Shown one piece after another: positions 35,676 to 45,212 of a stretch of 64,000 nt of DNA. The position numbers were made by a program, and so were the translations under genes. This DNA comes from Streptomyces xylophagus. GTDB taxonomy: Bacteria > Actinomycetota > Actinomycetes > Streptomycetales > Streptomycetaceae. Each line of letters begins with the position of its first letter. Within the stretch, counting starts at the first letter, position 1. The notes beneath the pieces were generated by a model, which made no database searches, was not told the origin of the DNA, and saw nothing but the letters and a program-made list of their open reading frames with translations. The DNA is taken from the NCBI RefSeq assembly GCF_000716435.1, contig NZ_JNWO01000002.1, positions 682,001 through 746,000 on the forward strand. Reading direction: 5' to 3'.

Positions 35676-36991
35676 TGGGTGTAGGTGTAGTGCGGACTGT
35701 CGTACTGGGGGCCGTTCTTCTCGTAGGTGAACCAGTAGGTCAGGGTGGATCCGGCGGAGAGCGTGACGTTCTGCGTCCAGGTGCCTCCGCTGTTGGTCAT
35801 ACGGAAGTTCTGCTGGCCGGCGTTGTTGATGAGGTAGTGCACGTCGACGTACGCCGCGGGTGTGGTGGGAACGAACGTGATCTGCGCCTGACTGCTGCTC
35901 AGGCGCGTCACACCGGCGGTGTAGTCCGGCGTCGTCGTGCTCCCGCCGGTGCTTCCGCCGGTCGTGCTGCCACCTGTGGTGCCACCGGTCGTCGTACCAC
36001 CGGTGGTACTGCTACTGGCGCCTTGCTGGTAGACCGCGAACCAGTCGACGCTCATGGCGGCACCTGATGTGATGCTGCCCGCCTGGGCGGCCGAGCTGCA
36101 GCCGCAGACCTTGTCGGGGTACGAACCGGCGATCGCCAGGTCGAAGATGGCCATGAACCCGTGGTCGACGGCGGCCTGCCAGGTGGCGACCGAGACCTGG
36201 TTCTCGTTGACGGTGAAGGTCAGGTTGCCGTCGAGGTAGAAGCGGAGCTGCTCCGCGGCGGTGTTCGTGCGGTCGATGATCGCGGAGTACGTGTGGTAGC
36301 CGGTCTGGCAGCCCGCGCACGGCTGAAGATCACTGGTGATGCCGTCGGGGTCGTGGCATTCGCCCGCCCACACCCCGCAGTGGAAGGTGGTGGAGTGTTT
36401 GCTCAGCGCGTTGACGTCCTCCATGATGTCGAACTCGCCGATGCTCGGCCAGTTCGTCGCACCGACCGGGCGGGCCGCGCCGCCCATCGCCCAGAACGCG
36501 GGCCAATAGCCCAGTCCACTGGCCGGGTTGGGCTGGAGGATGGACGCGCTCATCTGGAGTTGTCCGCCGGCAGGGGCGGCGAAGTCGGTGCGCTGGGTCT
36601 CGATGCGTCCCGAGGTCCAGTGGCCGGAGCCGTCCCGGAGCGCCCGGATGACCAGGTGCCCCTGCCCGTCCTGGTACACGTTGTTCGTGGAGTCGGTGGC
36701 CGACTCGATCTCGCCCGTGCCCCAGTTGGCGGCACCTCCGGGGTAGCCGGTGCCCAGGTCGTACAGCCAGTTGGTCCGGTTCAGCGCGCTGCCGGACGAT
36801 CCGTTGAAGTCGTCGGAGAAGACGGTGGTCCAGCCTGCGGGAGCGCCTGGGACAGCCGCCGAGGCGCTGCCACCGGTTCCGATCAGGCCTACGAGTGTGC
36901 CGATGAGCAGCAGCAGAGCGCTGCCCAGAACGAGGGGGACGGTTCTCTGGCTGCCTGCGGGCGCACCGGCAGGTGGTGGGGAGGTTGTCAT
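35672..36991 (-). CDS. Secreted GH16 endo-beta-1,3-glucanase with CBM56
   Basis: 439 residues. An N-terminal membrane/signal segment is at about 19-46 (VPLVLGSALLLLIGTLVGL). The GH16 domain (about 50-325) has catalytic Glu186-Phe-Asp188-Ile-Met-Glu191 in SIGEFDIMEDV and the substrate-cleft stretch GYWPAFWAMG. A Thr/Gly/Ser linker (about 325-352) leads to a C-terminal CBM56-like beta-1,3-glucan-binding domain (about 355-439). It cleaves laminarin/curdlan or fungal wall beta-1,3-glucan. A CTGAGAGCGCTCTCAG palindrome upstream suggests LacI-type control. Confidence 0.93.
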   Translation of the reverse strand: MTTSPPPAGAPAGSQRTVPLVLGSALLLLIGTLVGLIGTGGSASAAVPGAPAGWTTVFSDDFNGSSGSALNRTNWLYDLGTGYPGGAANWGTGEIESATDSTNNVYQDGQGHLVIRALRDGSGHWTSGRIETQRTDFAAPAGGQLQMSASILQPNPASGLGYWPAFWAMGGAARPVGATNWPSIGEFDIMEDVNALSKHSTTFHCGVWAGECHDPDGITSDLQPCAGCQTGYHTYSAIIDRTNTAAEQLRFYLDGNLTFTVNENQVSVATWQAAVDHGFMAIFDLAIAGSYPDKVCGCSSAAQAGSITSGAAMSVDWFAVYQQGASSSTTGGTTTGGTTGGSTTGGSTGGSTTTPDYTAGVTRLSSSQAQITFVPTTPAAYVDVHYLINNAGQQNFRMTNSGGTWTQNVTLSAGSTLTYWFTYEKNGPQYDSPHYTYTQ

Positions 36992-37076
36992 CGTGTGGGT
37001 TCTCCCTGGCGAGCTGGCGGGTGGGGAGTGGTGCGGGGGGCCTGGCTCCTGGTGGGGACCGGGGAGCAGGTCAAGA

Positions 37077-37092
37077 CTGAGAGCGCTCTCAG
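37077..37092. promoter_or_regulatory. LacI-type operator palindrome CTGAGAGCGCTCTCAG
   Basis: A perfect 16-bp palindrome with the AGCGCT core typical of LacI-family sites in Streptomyces, 85 nt upstream of the GH16 start. The regulator gene is not next to it. Confidence 0.65.
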
Positions 37093-37439
37093 GGTGATCG
37101 TGAATCTGCGGTCCCTGGTTGTCCTCCTGATTCCGGACGATCCGTCATGTCGGCTGCTGTGGGCCTGAGTTGGGTGGGTGCCAGCAGGGATCGCCGTTCA
37201 ATGCAGGAGTGTCCGGCGCGACCCTTCATGCGTCAACGGCTTCAACGCGATGGGTTGAAAAGCAGGCCTCTTGGCGACGCTGTATGGAGTCCCGGTAAAG
37301 GTCCGAACCAAGCTTCGTGGAGTTGTGGAGCGCTCTCCGGCGGCCGGCTGTGCGCGCTCTCGCCGTGTTGAGCTGGGATTTTGTGAATACGGTGTTGGCG
37401 AGCCGATTCTGTCGTCGAGTGGAGGCCCTCTGACGTTGC

Positions 37440-37790
37440 TCACGGACCTTGCGAAGCGCCTTCAGGAGTCGAAGGCGACCGGTACGGCGTGGCGGTGTCG
37501 CCGTTCGGAACCGTGGCCGACCACACGTGGCGTACGACGTTCGACTTGACGCGGGTGCTCTGCGGAGCCGTGGCGCAGCCGTCCCTTCGGGCCCAGGACC
37601 CGATCCACGAGGGGAGGGAGGGCAGGCCCTTCGAGGCGTCTCCGTTGGAGGGGACGGTGTCATCGGCCTGTCCGTGGAAGGCGAAGACCGGGACGGTGCG
37701 CTGCGGGGTGGTGGGGGTGAGCCTGGCCAGGCTCATGAGGACGGTGCCCGAGATGCTCGCGAGCATCCGGGCGCAGCGTGATCTGTGCTC
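37440..37790 (-). pseudogene. Remnant of a CE1/LpqC-type esterase
   Basis: The minus strand reads RTVPVFAFHGQADDTVPSNGDASKGLPSLPSWIGSWARRDGC, matching the VLAFHGTADxxVPY...SVPDWAAAWAxRDGC region of secreted PHB-depolymerase/feruloyl-esterase-like proteins. There is no N-terminal nucleophile region and no end after ...NGDTATPYR. It is a central fragment only. Confidence 0.5.
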
Positions 37791-37810
37791 TCCGATCGGA
37801 ACGCAAACAC

Positions 37811-38590
37811 CGGGTCCGAGTCTGGACCCGGCGGCGCGATTCGGGTGGGGGAGTGGGGCGTGGGGGCGTATGGCGCGGCGCGTCGAAGGTGTCGACGGTT
37901 GCTCACTTTCGGGGCCCGTTGGCCGAGAATGTGGCGCCACCTCGTGGCCTCGCGATAGGTCGCTCTGAGGGCATTGCTGCCGCACCGGGACGCCGCAACC
38001 GGGCAAGCTGATCACCACAGTCCCGGAACGCCACTGTGAGGTCGGCGGCATTGCCGTCCCGGAGGTCTTCGGCCTCCTCGACTCCGAGGCGATCGAGACG
38101 CAGACCGGCTGCCCGAACCGCTCCGCCTGGCGCACCGCACCCCCGGTGAGCATCGGGCGGCTCCCGCCTGCGGGCGCGCTCGCGCCGACCGTTGCCATGC
38201 GGCACCAGAGCTCGTCGACGGCCGGAGTCGGTGGTCACGTGATCACCTTTGACGATGTCGCCCCGGCTGCCCGGGTCTCGTAGGACCGCCGTCGACGCTG
38301 CCTCGCCTTCAAGGCTTGACGGGGTCCTCGCCGTGCCCGGTCCGTCTGCCGCGCCTCTGCCCAGGTCGTGCCGTTCGTAGGGGTACGCCGACCGGACGCC
38401 TGTGAAAGGGAGTTGAAGAAACTCGCGTCACGACTCTTGTCACCTCGATGGTTCATTACTTAAATCAAACCGTGAACTAAGCATGGCATAAGGCCAGTTC
38501 ATGCACGCCGAACGCTGGACGGAGCCTGCTCCCGCGTTCCGGTTCCGTGTGTCCGCTCCGCTCGTCACCCCACCCGCATGGAGTCACGGC
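37811..38590. other. Non-coding/degenerate stretch and promoter of the discoidin gene
   Basis: I find no supported gene in most of it. Translations on either strand look like shuffled remnants. Near 38450-38490 an AT-rich patch (GTTCATTACTTAAATC...GTGAAC) contains GTTCA/TGAAC arms and probably holds the promoter of the gene starting at 38591. Confidence 0.45.
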
Positions 38591-41137
38591 ATGAGATTCA
38601 GATCCTTGGGTGTCGCGCTGGCCGCAATGGCCGCGCTCGTCACCCTGCCCCTGCACAGCCCGGCCGCCGCGGCAGACCTGCCGCTGTCCCAGGGCAAGAC
38701 GGCCACGTCGTCCTCAGACGAGAACGCGGGCACCGTCGCTGCCAACGCCGTCGACGGCAACACCGCCACCCGCTGGTCCTCCGGCGCCACCGACACCCAG
38801 TGGCTCCAGGTCGACCTCGGCTCCTCGGCCACCATCACCCAGGTCGTCCTCAACTGGGAGACCGCGTACGGCAGCGACTACAAGATCCAGACGTCCCCGG
38901 ACGGGAGCACCTGGACCGACGTCAAGTCCGTGACCGGCGGCGACGGCGGCACCGACACCCTCGACGTCTCCGGCACGGGCCGCTACGTCCGGATGTACGG
39001 CGTCCACCGCGCCACCCAGTGGGGCTACTCCCTCTGGGAGTTCCAGGTGTTCGGCAGCACGGACGGCACCACCCCGCCCGCGGGCTGTGACACCGCCAAC
39101 GCCGCCCAGGGCAAGACGGCGACCGCCTCCTCCACCGAGAACGCAGGCACCCCGGCGTCGGCCGCCTTCGACGGAAACACCGGCACCCGCTGGTCCAGCG
39201 CGGCCTCCGACCCGCAGTGGCTCCAGGTCGACCTCGGGACCTCCCAGGACCTGTGCCGGGTCGACCTCAACTGGGAGACCGCGTACGGCAAGTCCTTCCA
39301 GATCCAGGCCTCGGCCGACGGCCAGACCTGGACCACGCTCAAGTCCGTCACCGACGGCACCGTCGGCTCGACGTCCTACGACGTCTCCGGCCAGGGCCGC
39401 TACGTACGGATCAACGGCACGACCCGTGGCACTGTCTACGGGTACTCGCTCTGGGAGGTGGCCGTCCACACAGGCTCGGGCGACGGCAGCGGGCCCGTGC
39501 AGGGCGGCGGCGACCTCGGCCCCAACGTGATAGTCGTCGACCCGTCGACGCCCGACCTCCAGGCCAAGTTCGACCAGGTCTTCGCGCAGCAGGAGTCGAA
39601 CCAGTTCGGCACCGGCCGCTACCAGTTCCTGATGAAGCCCGGCACCTACAACGGGATCAACGCCCAAGTGGGCTTCTACACCTCGATCTCGGGCCTCGGC
39701 CTCAACCCCGACGACGTCCACATCAACGGTGACATCACCGTCGACGCGGGCTGGTTCAACGGCAACGCGACCCAGAACTTCTGGCGTTCGGCGGAGAACC
39801 TGTCGATCACGCCCTCCAACGGCACCGACCGCTGGGCGGTGGCCCAGGCGGCCCCCTTCCGTCGCATCCACGTGCAGGGCGGCCTCAACCTCGCCCCGAA
39901 CGGCTACGGTTGGGCCTCCGGCGGCTACATCGCCGACTCCAAGATCGACGGTAGGGTCGGCCCGTACTCCCAGCAGCAGTGGTACACCCGTGACAGCTCC
40001 GTCGGCGGCTGGACCAACGGCGTCTGGAACATGACGTTCTCCGGCGTGCAGGGCGCCCCGGCCACCAACTTCGACTCCGGCCCGTACACCACCCTGGACA
40101 CCACGCCCGTCTCGCGCGAGAAGCCCTTCCTCTACCTGGACGGCGACGCGTACAAGGTGTTCGTGCCCGCCAAGCGCACCAACGCCCAGGGCGTTTCCTG
40201 GCCCAACACTGCTGGTTCGTCGATTCCGCTGGACCAGTTCTACGTGGTCAAGCCCGGCGCGACCGCGGCGACCATCAACACCGCCCTCGCCCAGGGCCTG
40301 AACCTGCTCTTCACCCCGGGCGTCTACCACCTCGACCAGACCATCGACGTGACCCGGGCGAACACCGTCGTCCTCGGTCTCGGTCTGGCGACCATCGTCC
40401 CGGACAACGGCGTGGACGCCATGCACGTGGCGGACGTCGACGGAGTCAAGCTCGCCGGCTTCCTGATCGACGCCGGCAGCTCCAACTCCAACACCCTGCT
40501 GCAGATCGGCCCGGCCGGCAGCTCCGCCGACCACGCCGCCAACCCGACCACCATGCAGGACGTGTTCGTGCGCATCGGCGGTGCGGGCCCCGGCCTCGCC
40601 ACCAACTCGGTCGTGGTCAACAGTGACGACGTCATCATCGACCACACCTGGCTGTGGCGCGCCGACCACGGCGAAGGCGTCGGCTGGGAGACCAACAGAG
40701 CCGACTACGGCCTCGTGGTCAACGGCGACGACGTCCTCACCACCGGCCTGTTCGTCGAGCACTTCAACAAGTACGACGTGCTGTGGAACGGCGAACGCGG
40801 ACGCACGATCTTCTTCCAGAACGAGAAGGCCTACGACGTCCCGAACGCCGCCGCCATCACCCATGACGGCATCGTCGGATACGCGGCCTACAAGGTCGCC
40901 GACTCCGTCGACGTGCACGAGGCATGGGGCCTGGGAAGCTACTGCAACTTCACCTCGGACCCGTCGATCGTCCAGGCCCACGGCTTCCAGGTGCCGGTCA
41001 AGACAGGGATCAGACTGCACGACATCCTGGTGATCTCCCTGGGCGGCAAGGGCCAGTACGCCCACGTGGTCAACGACACCGGCGCACCCACGTCGGGCAC
41101 GGACACCGTTCCCTCGAAGATCACGTCGTTCCCCTGA
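38591..41137 (+). CDS. Secreted two-discoidin right-handed beta-helix glucanase-like enzyme
   Basis: 848 residues from ATG 38591, behind GGAG. A signal peptide is at about 1-27. Two F5/8 type C (CBM32-like) domains follow: about 30-160 (QGKTATSSSDENAGTVAANAVDGNTATRWSS) and about 172-300, nearly duplicated. The catalytic part (about 320-848) is a pectate-lyase-3/GH55- or GH87-like beta-helix (VIVVDPSTPDLQAKFDQVF, RYQFLMKPGTYNGINAQVGFYTS, WRADHGEGVGW, VEHFNKYDVLWNGERGRTIFFQNE). It probably cleaves alpha- or beta-1,3-glucan. Its location next to the GH16-CBM56 gene supports fungal-wall or glucan degradation. Some databases label relatives 'adenylyl cyclase', which the domains do not support. Confidence 0.85.
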   Translation: MRFRSLGVALAAMAALVTLPLHSPAAAADLPLSQGKTATSSSDENAGTVAANAVDGNTATRWSSGATDTQWLQVDLGSSATITQVVLNWETAYGSDYKIQTSPDGSTWTDVKSVTGGDGGTDTLDVSGTGRYVRMYGVHRATQWGYSLWEFQVFGSTDGTTPPAGCDTANAAQGKTATASSTENAGTPASAAFDGNTGTRWSSAASDPQWLQVDLGTSQDLCRVDLNWETAYGKSFQIQASADGQTWTTLKSVTDGTVGSTSYDVSGQGRYVRINGTTRGTVYGYSLWEVAVHTGSGDGSGPVQGGGDLGPNVIVVDPSTPDLQAKFDQVFAQQESNQFGTGRYQFLMKPGTYNGINAQVGFYTSISGLGLNPDDVHINGDITVDAGWFNGNATQNFWRSAENLSITPSNGTDRWAVAQAAPFRRIHVQGGLNLAPNGYGWASGGYIADSKIDGRVGPYSQQQWYTRDSSVGGWTNGVWNMTFSGVQGAPATNFDSGPYTTLDTTPVSREKPFLYLDGDAYKVFVPAKRTNAQGVSWPNTAGSSIPLDQFYVVKPGATAATINTALAQGLNLLFTPGVYHLDQTIDVTRANTVVLGLGLATIVPDNGVDAMHVADVDGVKLAGFLIDAGSSNSNTLLQIGPAGSSADHAANPTTMQDVFVRIGGAGPGLATNSVVVNSDDVIIDHTWLWRADHGEGVGWETNRADYGLVVNGDDVLTTGLFVEHFNKYDVLWNGERGRTIFFQNEKAYDVPNAAAITHDGIVGYAAYKVADSVDVHEAWGLGSYCNFTSDPSIVQAHGFQVPVKTGIRLHDILVISLGGKGQYAHVVNDTGAPTSGTDTVPSKITSFP

Positions 41138-41187
41138 CAGCGACCGTGACGGCGGTCTGACCGCCGACGCTGCTCACTGACAGGACG

Positions 41188-41226
41188 CGGGTGCCGGGTC
41201 CTCCTCCGAGGGGGACTTGGCACCCG
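41188..41226 (+). terminator. Strong hairpin downstream of the discoidin enzyme
   Basis: CGGGTGCC (41188-41195) pairs with GGCACCCG (41219-41226), extended inside by GGGTCC/GGGGAC pairing. It lies 51 nt after the stop codon. A smaller hairpin GGCGGT-CTG-ACCGCC is at 41151-41165. Confidence 0.5.
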
Positions 41227-41419
41227 CACGTCGCGCGCGGGGGAGCTACACCGATTCGTCGTCGGTGGTGTCCCGTACCCCGCGATCGCCCACGTCGGTT
41301 CGCCGGACTGGGCGTCGTGGTCGCCGGGGACCACAGCGTACGAGGGCACGTCTTCCAGGATGGGCACGGCCATGGTGCTGTCGGCTTGGACGCGGGCGCG
41401 GGCGACCAAGCGTTCAGTG

Positions 41420-42280
41420 GCGGCCATGGGAGCGGACCTTGCCGGTGTTGAGGTTGGCGCCGACAGCCACATTGCCCGCGCTCTTCGGCGTGGATGAGGA
41501 TGCGGCCATGGCGGATGTCGTCGTCGATCTGTTCGGCTGAGCCGGAGGCGGTGGGGGCGGAAACGATGACCAGATTCGATTCCCGCGTTGGTGAGGGTGC
41601 GCGCCTCTGTCGCGGCCCGGCCGACGGTGGTGACCTCTTCCCACTCTTCCTCGGTGCGCTGGCGCGCGCAGGCGAGCCACTCGTCGATCTCGCGGCCGAG
41701 CGGTTCGTCCTCCTTCCGCCAGGGCGGGGATGTTGACGGCCTTCCAGCCCACCACCCGCTTGTTCAGGCGGGCTTGCTCCAGCAGCCGGCCGGACAGGGC
41801 GTCCTCGTGCCAATGGGTCTGGATGATGACGACGGGTGCGCCGGAGGCGAGACGGGTGCGCGCCGAGCCGGTTCAGAAGTCCCAGCGCTTCTCGCGCATC
41901 GCCTCGGAGTCGGCGTCAGCCCATCCCTTGATCGGGCCGTCGATGATGAGCAGGTCGACCGGACGGTCCGTCAGGGCTCCGTTGGTGCCAACGCAGTAGA
42001 CGCCGCCGCGCACGTTCGCCGGCTTCCAGCGATCCGAGGCACGGGATCCGGATTGGAGACGGAGGCCCAGGTCGATCTTTCCGTCGGCTCCGTCGTACGT
42101 CATGGTGTCGTTGCGGATGTCCCGGCCTCAGCGGGCCGCCGTCGACTTGTCGTACGAGGCGATGGCGATGCGGGTGTCAGGCCGCCGGATGAGCGACGCC
42201 CTGGCCGAGTCGCCAGGCGCGGCGTAGACCTCGTGGCCCTGGCTGAACTCGTCCGTGATGCCGTCGAGGAGATGGTCCAC
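41420..42280 (-). pseudogene. Phage terminase large subunit remnant
   Basis: Minus-strand pieces in order: RRPDTRIAIASYDKSTAAR-stop-GRDIRND, MTYDGADGKIDLGLRLQSGS...VYCVGTNGALTDRPVDLLIIDGPIKGWADADSEAMREKRWDF-stop-TGSARTRLASGAPVVIIQTHWHEDALSGRLLEQ and GWKAVNIPALAEGG. These match large-terminase order (ATPase motif LLIIDDP..., RWHEDDLAGRLL). Both in-frame stops (TGA at 42128-42130 and 41873-41875) sit where a conserved Trp (TGG) is expected. The nuclease end is scrambled. No other phage genes survive nearby. Confidence 0.75.
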
Positions 42281-42504
42281 GGCACCTCCTGGAGATGAGT
42301 GCGGCGACTAGGACCAGGTTCAGAAGCAGGATCACGCGAGCGTCTGCGACAGTGAGCATCACCCGTCTTCCTCATGGCACGTGCGGGACACTTTTCCTCT
42401 CCCTGGAGCCGTCAGGTAGCTAATACCTTCGCGATACGGGCATCGACCGACAACCCCGATTGGTAGTTGGGGTGGCCAGTTGGGCTCCAGGTCAGGGAGG
42501 CAAG

Positions 42505-42963
42505 ATGGAAGAAATCGAGCAGCCCAGCGACGTTGAGCATTTTGCGATCATGCAGGTCTGTTCGCTACCGGAGACCAGACCGTTCCGTACCGACTGCATG
42601 GGCGTGAACTACCGGCCCCGAGCGGAAGACGATTCGCCGTGCTGCTGGTATCACGCACAGGACTGGAACACACTCTCGGAGCTGGCGATCGGGCTGCTGA
42701 AGCGAGCCTGGAACACTGGGCTGGTGGCCCAGGCGAGCATCTACCAGTTCGCATACAAAGAGTTGTTCGATTCCGACCTTGAAAGGTGGTGGTTGGTTGT
42801 CGAGTTGTTCTCGCCCAGCAGCATCCGCGTCTGCACGCTGGTGCATCCGTACGACGGGAGGCGGGAGGCCATTTACGGGAACGGTCAACACCGGGTACAG
42901 GCGATGAAAGATCTCCGTGTCGAGAGGACCGTGGTCTTGCGTCATAAGGACACCGTGCTCTGA
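42505..42963 (+). CDS. Hypothetical protein
   Basis: 152 residues from ATG 42505, preceded by GGGAGG at good spacing; an earlier in-frame ATG lacks a ribosome site. It is rich in Trp, Cys and aromatic residues (PCCWYHAQDWNTLSELAIGLLKRAW) and ends YGNGQHRVQAMKDLRVERTVVLRHKD. The GNGQHRxxAM stretch resembles a ParB/Srx-like 'GxHRxxAM' motif seen in DNA- or nucleotide-binding folds, but the rest is not recognised. It is free-standing in the mobile region. Confidence 0.7.
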   Translation: MEEIEQPSDVEHFAIMQVCSLPETRPFRTDCMGVNYRPRAEDDSPCCWYHAQDWNTLSELAIGLLKRAWNTGLVAQASIYQFAYKELFDSDLERWWLVVELFSPSSIRVCTLVHPYDGRREAIYGNGQHRVQAMKDLRVERTVVLRHKDTVL

Positions 42964-43135
42964 GTGGCTCATTCACCGCCTAAGGGCCCGCAGGGAATCA
43001 ACATGTTGCTTCGCGTGATTCGGCTCGTTGGTCTGGTACGGGCGTCTCCGATGAGGTTCGCGGTCAACTCGCTGTGAGGTTCGGGGCGTTGTTCCCGCAT
43101 CTGAACGAGTGAGGTTTTCTCAGCGGTGATCACTG

Positions 43136-43262
43136 TCAGATTCCGTTGAGAACCTGCAGTGCGTGTGAGGTCGCGCCGACGGCTGGAGCTGAGCGTGGCG
43201 TGTGGGGGTGGGTCATTGTCAGTGGCACACCGACAGGTCGTCGCTGCTTGAGCTCGGTGGCA
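43136..43262 (-). pseudogene. Transposase C-terminal remnant (same IS family as 44375-45183)
   Basis: The minus strand reads ELKQRRP..., then slipped frames equivalent to LSPSRIGD, ending in a VLNGI-stop. This parallels ELKQRWRILQHVTLSPSRIGDIVRGALVLNGVWK of the right-hand copy. Several indels are present. Confidence 0.6.
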
Positions 43263-43451
43263 GTCGCTCGCCGAGAGCTCGCAGGTGCCGCGCAGCGGGC
43301 GCGGAGGATCAACCGCGCGTTGGCGGAGCTGTCCCCGCACGTGCATCCGGAGTCGGATTTCGAGAGCCGTTCGGGCTGCTGGTGCCCACCGAATGGGTGG
43401 CGAGTCCGGCAGCGTAGTGCGCCAGTCCGCCTCCGTGTATCGTCCGGATTC

Positions 43452-44262
43452 ATGGCTGACCTGGCAGGGCGCTGGCGGGAGTTGAACAAGGCATATTGGG
43501 ACGAGCGGGTGCGCATTCATCTGAGTGCGGCCCTCTACGACATGGAGGGGTTCCACGCCCGGCCCGATTCGCTGAAGGACTTCGAGACAGCCGAGTTGGG
43601 GGATGTCAGGGGCAAGCGCCTGATCCATCTGCAGTGCCACTTCGGCCGAGACACGCTGTCGTGGGCGGCACGAGGAGCACAGGTCACCGGGCTGGACTTC
43701 TCTCCACCCGCGATCAAAGCGGCTACACGGCTCGCAACCGAACTCGGCATCGACGCACGTTTCCTGGCCGCGGACGTCTACGACGCGGTCTCTGCGGTCG
43801 AGGGGAGACCTTCGACATCGTCTACGCCAGCTTCGGGGCGCTGAACTGGCTTCCCGACATCGGTCGCTGGGCGTCGGTGGTCGCTGAACTACTCGCTCCC
43901 GCTGGGTGCCTGTACCTTGCGGAGTTCCATCCCTTCAGCTTCGTCCTCGACGACGAGACCGGAAGCACGGTCACGCACGACTACTTCGATGAAGGTCCGG
44001 AAGCCTCGGGAGGCCCTGGCACCTACGCCGACGAGGCGGCAATGACCGAGCACGACGAGACCGTCGAGTGGCGGCACAGTCTGTCGACCGTTGTCTCGGC
44101 GATCGCCGGAGCTGGGCTACGGATCCGGTTCCTCCACGAGCACGACCACACCTTCTACCTCCAACGCCAGTCGCTTGAGCGCCGCGACGGCGACATCTAC
44201 CGGCATCCTGAGGGCGCTCCGCGCATCCCCCCACCTATTCGATCCGCGCCGAGAAGGCTTGA
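43452..44262 (+). pseudogene. SAM-dependent methyltransferase with two frameshifts
   Basis: Starts MADLAGRWRELNKAYWDERVRIHLSAALYDMEGF. Motif I is LIHLQCHFGRDTLSWAARGAQVTGLDFSP. Around 43801-43806 the frame breaks in a G run: GAGGGGAGACC, where one more G gives VEGETFDIVYASFGALNWLPDI. A second break in a C run near 44226 converts the expected end RIPPTYSIRAEKA-stop (TGA 44260-44262) into an extended tail. Both breaks are single-base deletions in homopolymers, so sequencing error is possible. It is a cargo gene between two inverted IS ends. Confidence 0.75.
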
Positions 44263-44374
44263 ACCACCCGATCCAGCGACGATCGGATATGCGGGCCCGT
44301 GCTCGGACAGACGTGAAGCCCTTGGTAGGACAGGCCTCTTTCACAAGATCGTCTGCTGATCCAGAGGCCTCACC

Positions 44375-45183
44375 TTGGTCACCTATGCTGCAACGCTCGA
44401 CGTCCCGCGCCACGTCGTGGAGTACCTGTCCCGTCTGCTGGCCGCACACCGACGCGCATCGGCACCCCGCGCGGCTGCCGCGCGCTCGGCCCGTTCCGCC
44501 AGGCCGTGTTGGTCCTGGGCTGGTTTCGCGAGCGCGGCTGCGTGCACTGCCTGGCCCGAGACGCCGGCGTCTCCCAGACCACCGGCTACCGCTACCTCCA
44601 CGAAGGCATCGACGTCCTCGCCGACCAGGCTCAGGACCTGCACCAGGTCCTGAACCGGTGCCGACGCGAGGGCATGACGCACGTGATACTCGACGGCACT
44701 CTGATCGAGTCCGACCGCCTTGCCGGGGTCCGCGACAACGACAACGACCTATGGTTTAGCCGGAGACACGAGGCCTTCGGCGGCAACGTGCAGTTCCTGT
44801 CCGCCCCGGACGGCACCCCGCTGTGGGTCTCCGACGTCGAGCCCGGCTCCACTCCCGGCATCACCGCCGCACGCATCCACGCACTGCCCGCGCTGTACAA
44901 GGCAGCCGCCGACGGCCTGCCCACCCTCGCCGACAAGGGCTACATCGGCGCGGGGATCGGCATCCTCGTCCCGGTCCGACGCCCGAAAGGCCGATCCGAG
45001 AAGGCCTTGCACGCGGACACGCGCACCACCAACAACCTGATCAGAGGCGTCCGCACCCTCGGCGAACGCGCCGCAGCCGAGCTCAAACAACGGTGGCGAA
45101 TCCTGCAACACGTCACCCTCAGCCCCAGCCGGATCGGCGACATCGTCCGAGGCGCCCTCGTCCTCAACGGCGTCTGGAAATGA
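44375..45183 (+). pseudogene. IS5-type transposase, frameshifted
   Basis: The N-terminal frame reads MVTYAATLDVPRHVVEYLSRLLAAHRR. Near 44453 the reading shifts to RIGTPRGCRALGPFRQAVLVLGWFRERGCVHCLARDAGVSQTTGYRYLHEGIDVL. Then follow the DDE positions HVILDGTLIESDRL, LADKGYIGAGIGI and the end ELKQRWRILQHVTLSPSRIGDIVRGALVLNGVWK. In relatives this is one continuous ORF of about 270 residues. The terminal inverted repeat begins at its stop codon. Confidence 0.8.
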
Positions 45184-45212
45184 TCATCGCTGAGAAAACG
45201 TCAGTGGCAGCG

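Larger units (their letters stand above)
43114..45199. mobile_element. Composite-transposon-like unit: inverted IS ends around a methyltransferase
   Basis: GTTTTCTCAGCGGTGATCA (43114-43132) and its inverse TGATCATCGCTGAGAAAAC (45181-45199) match at 18 of 19 positions. Each abuts the 3' end of a transposase gene of the same family reading outward: a short remnant on the left (minus strand) and a longer frameshifted copy on the right (plus strand). A methyltransferase gene lies between. No clear target duplication was found. Confidence 0.6.

Noticed and set aside
38020..38270. Possible coding fragment upstream of the discoidin gene
   Set aside because: Rightward translation looks protein-like for about 45 codons but has no start, no end consistent with a gene and no family match.
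38714..41065. 783-codon leftward open frame opposite the discoidin enzyme
   Set aside because: Val/Asp/Gly/Arg-rich translation without motifs; mirrors the coding strand's GC pattern.
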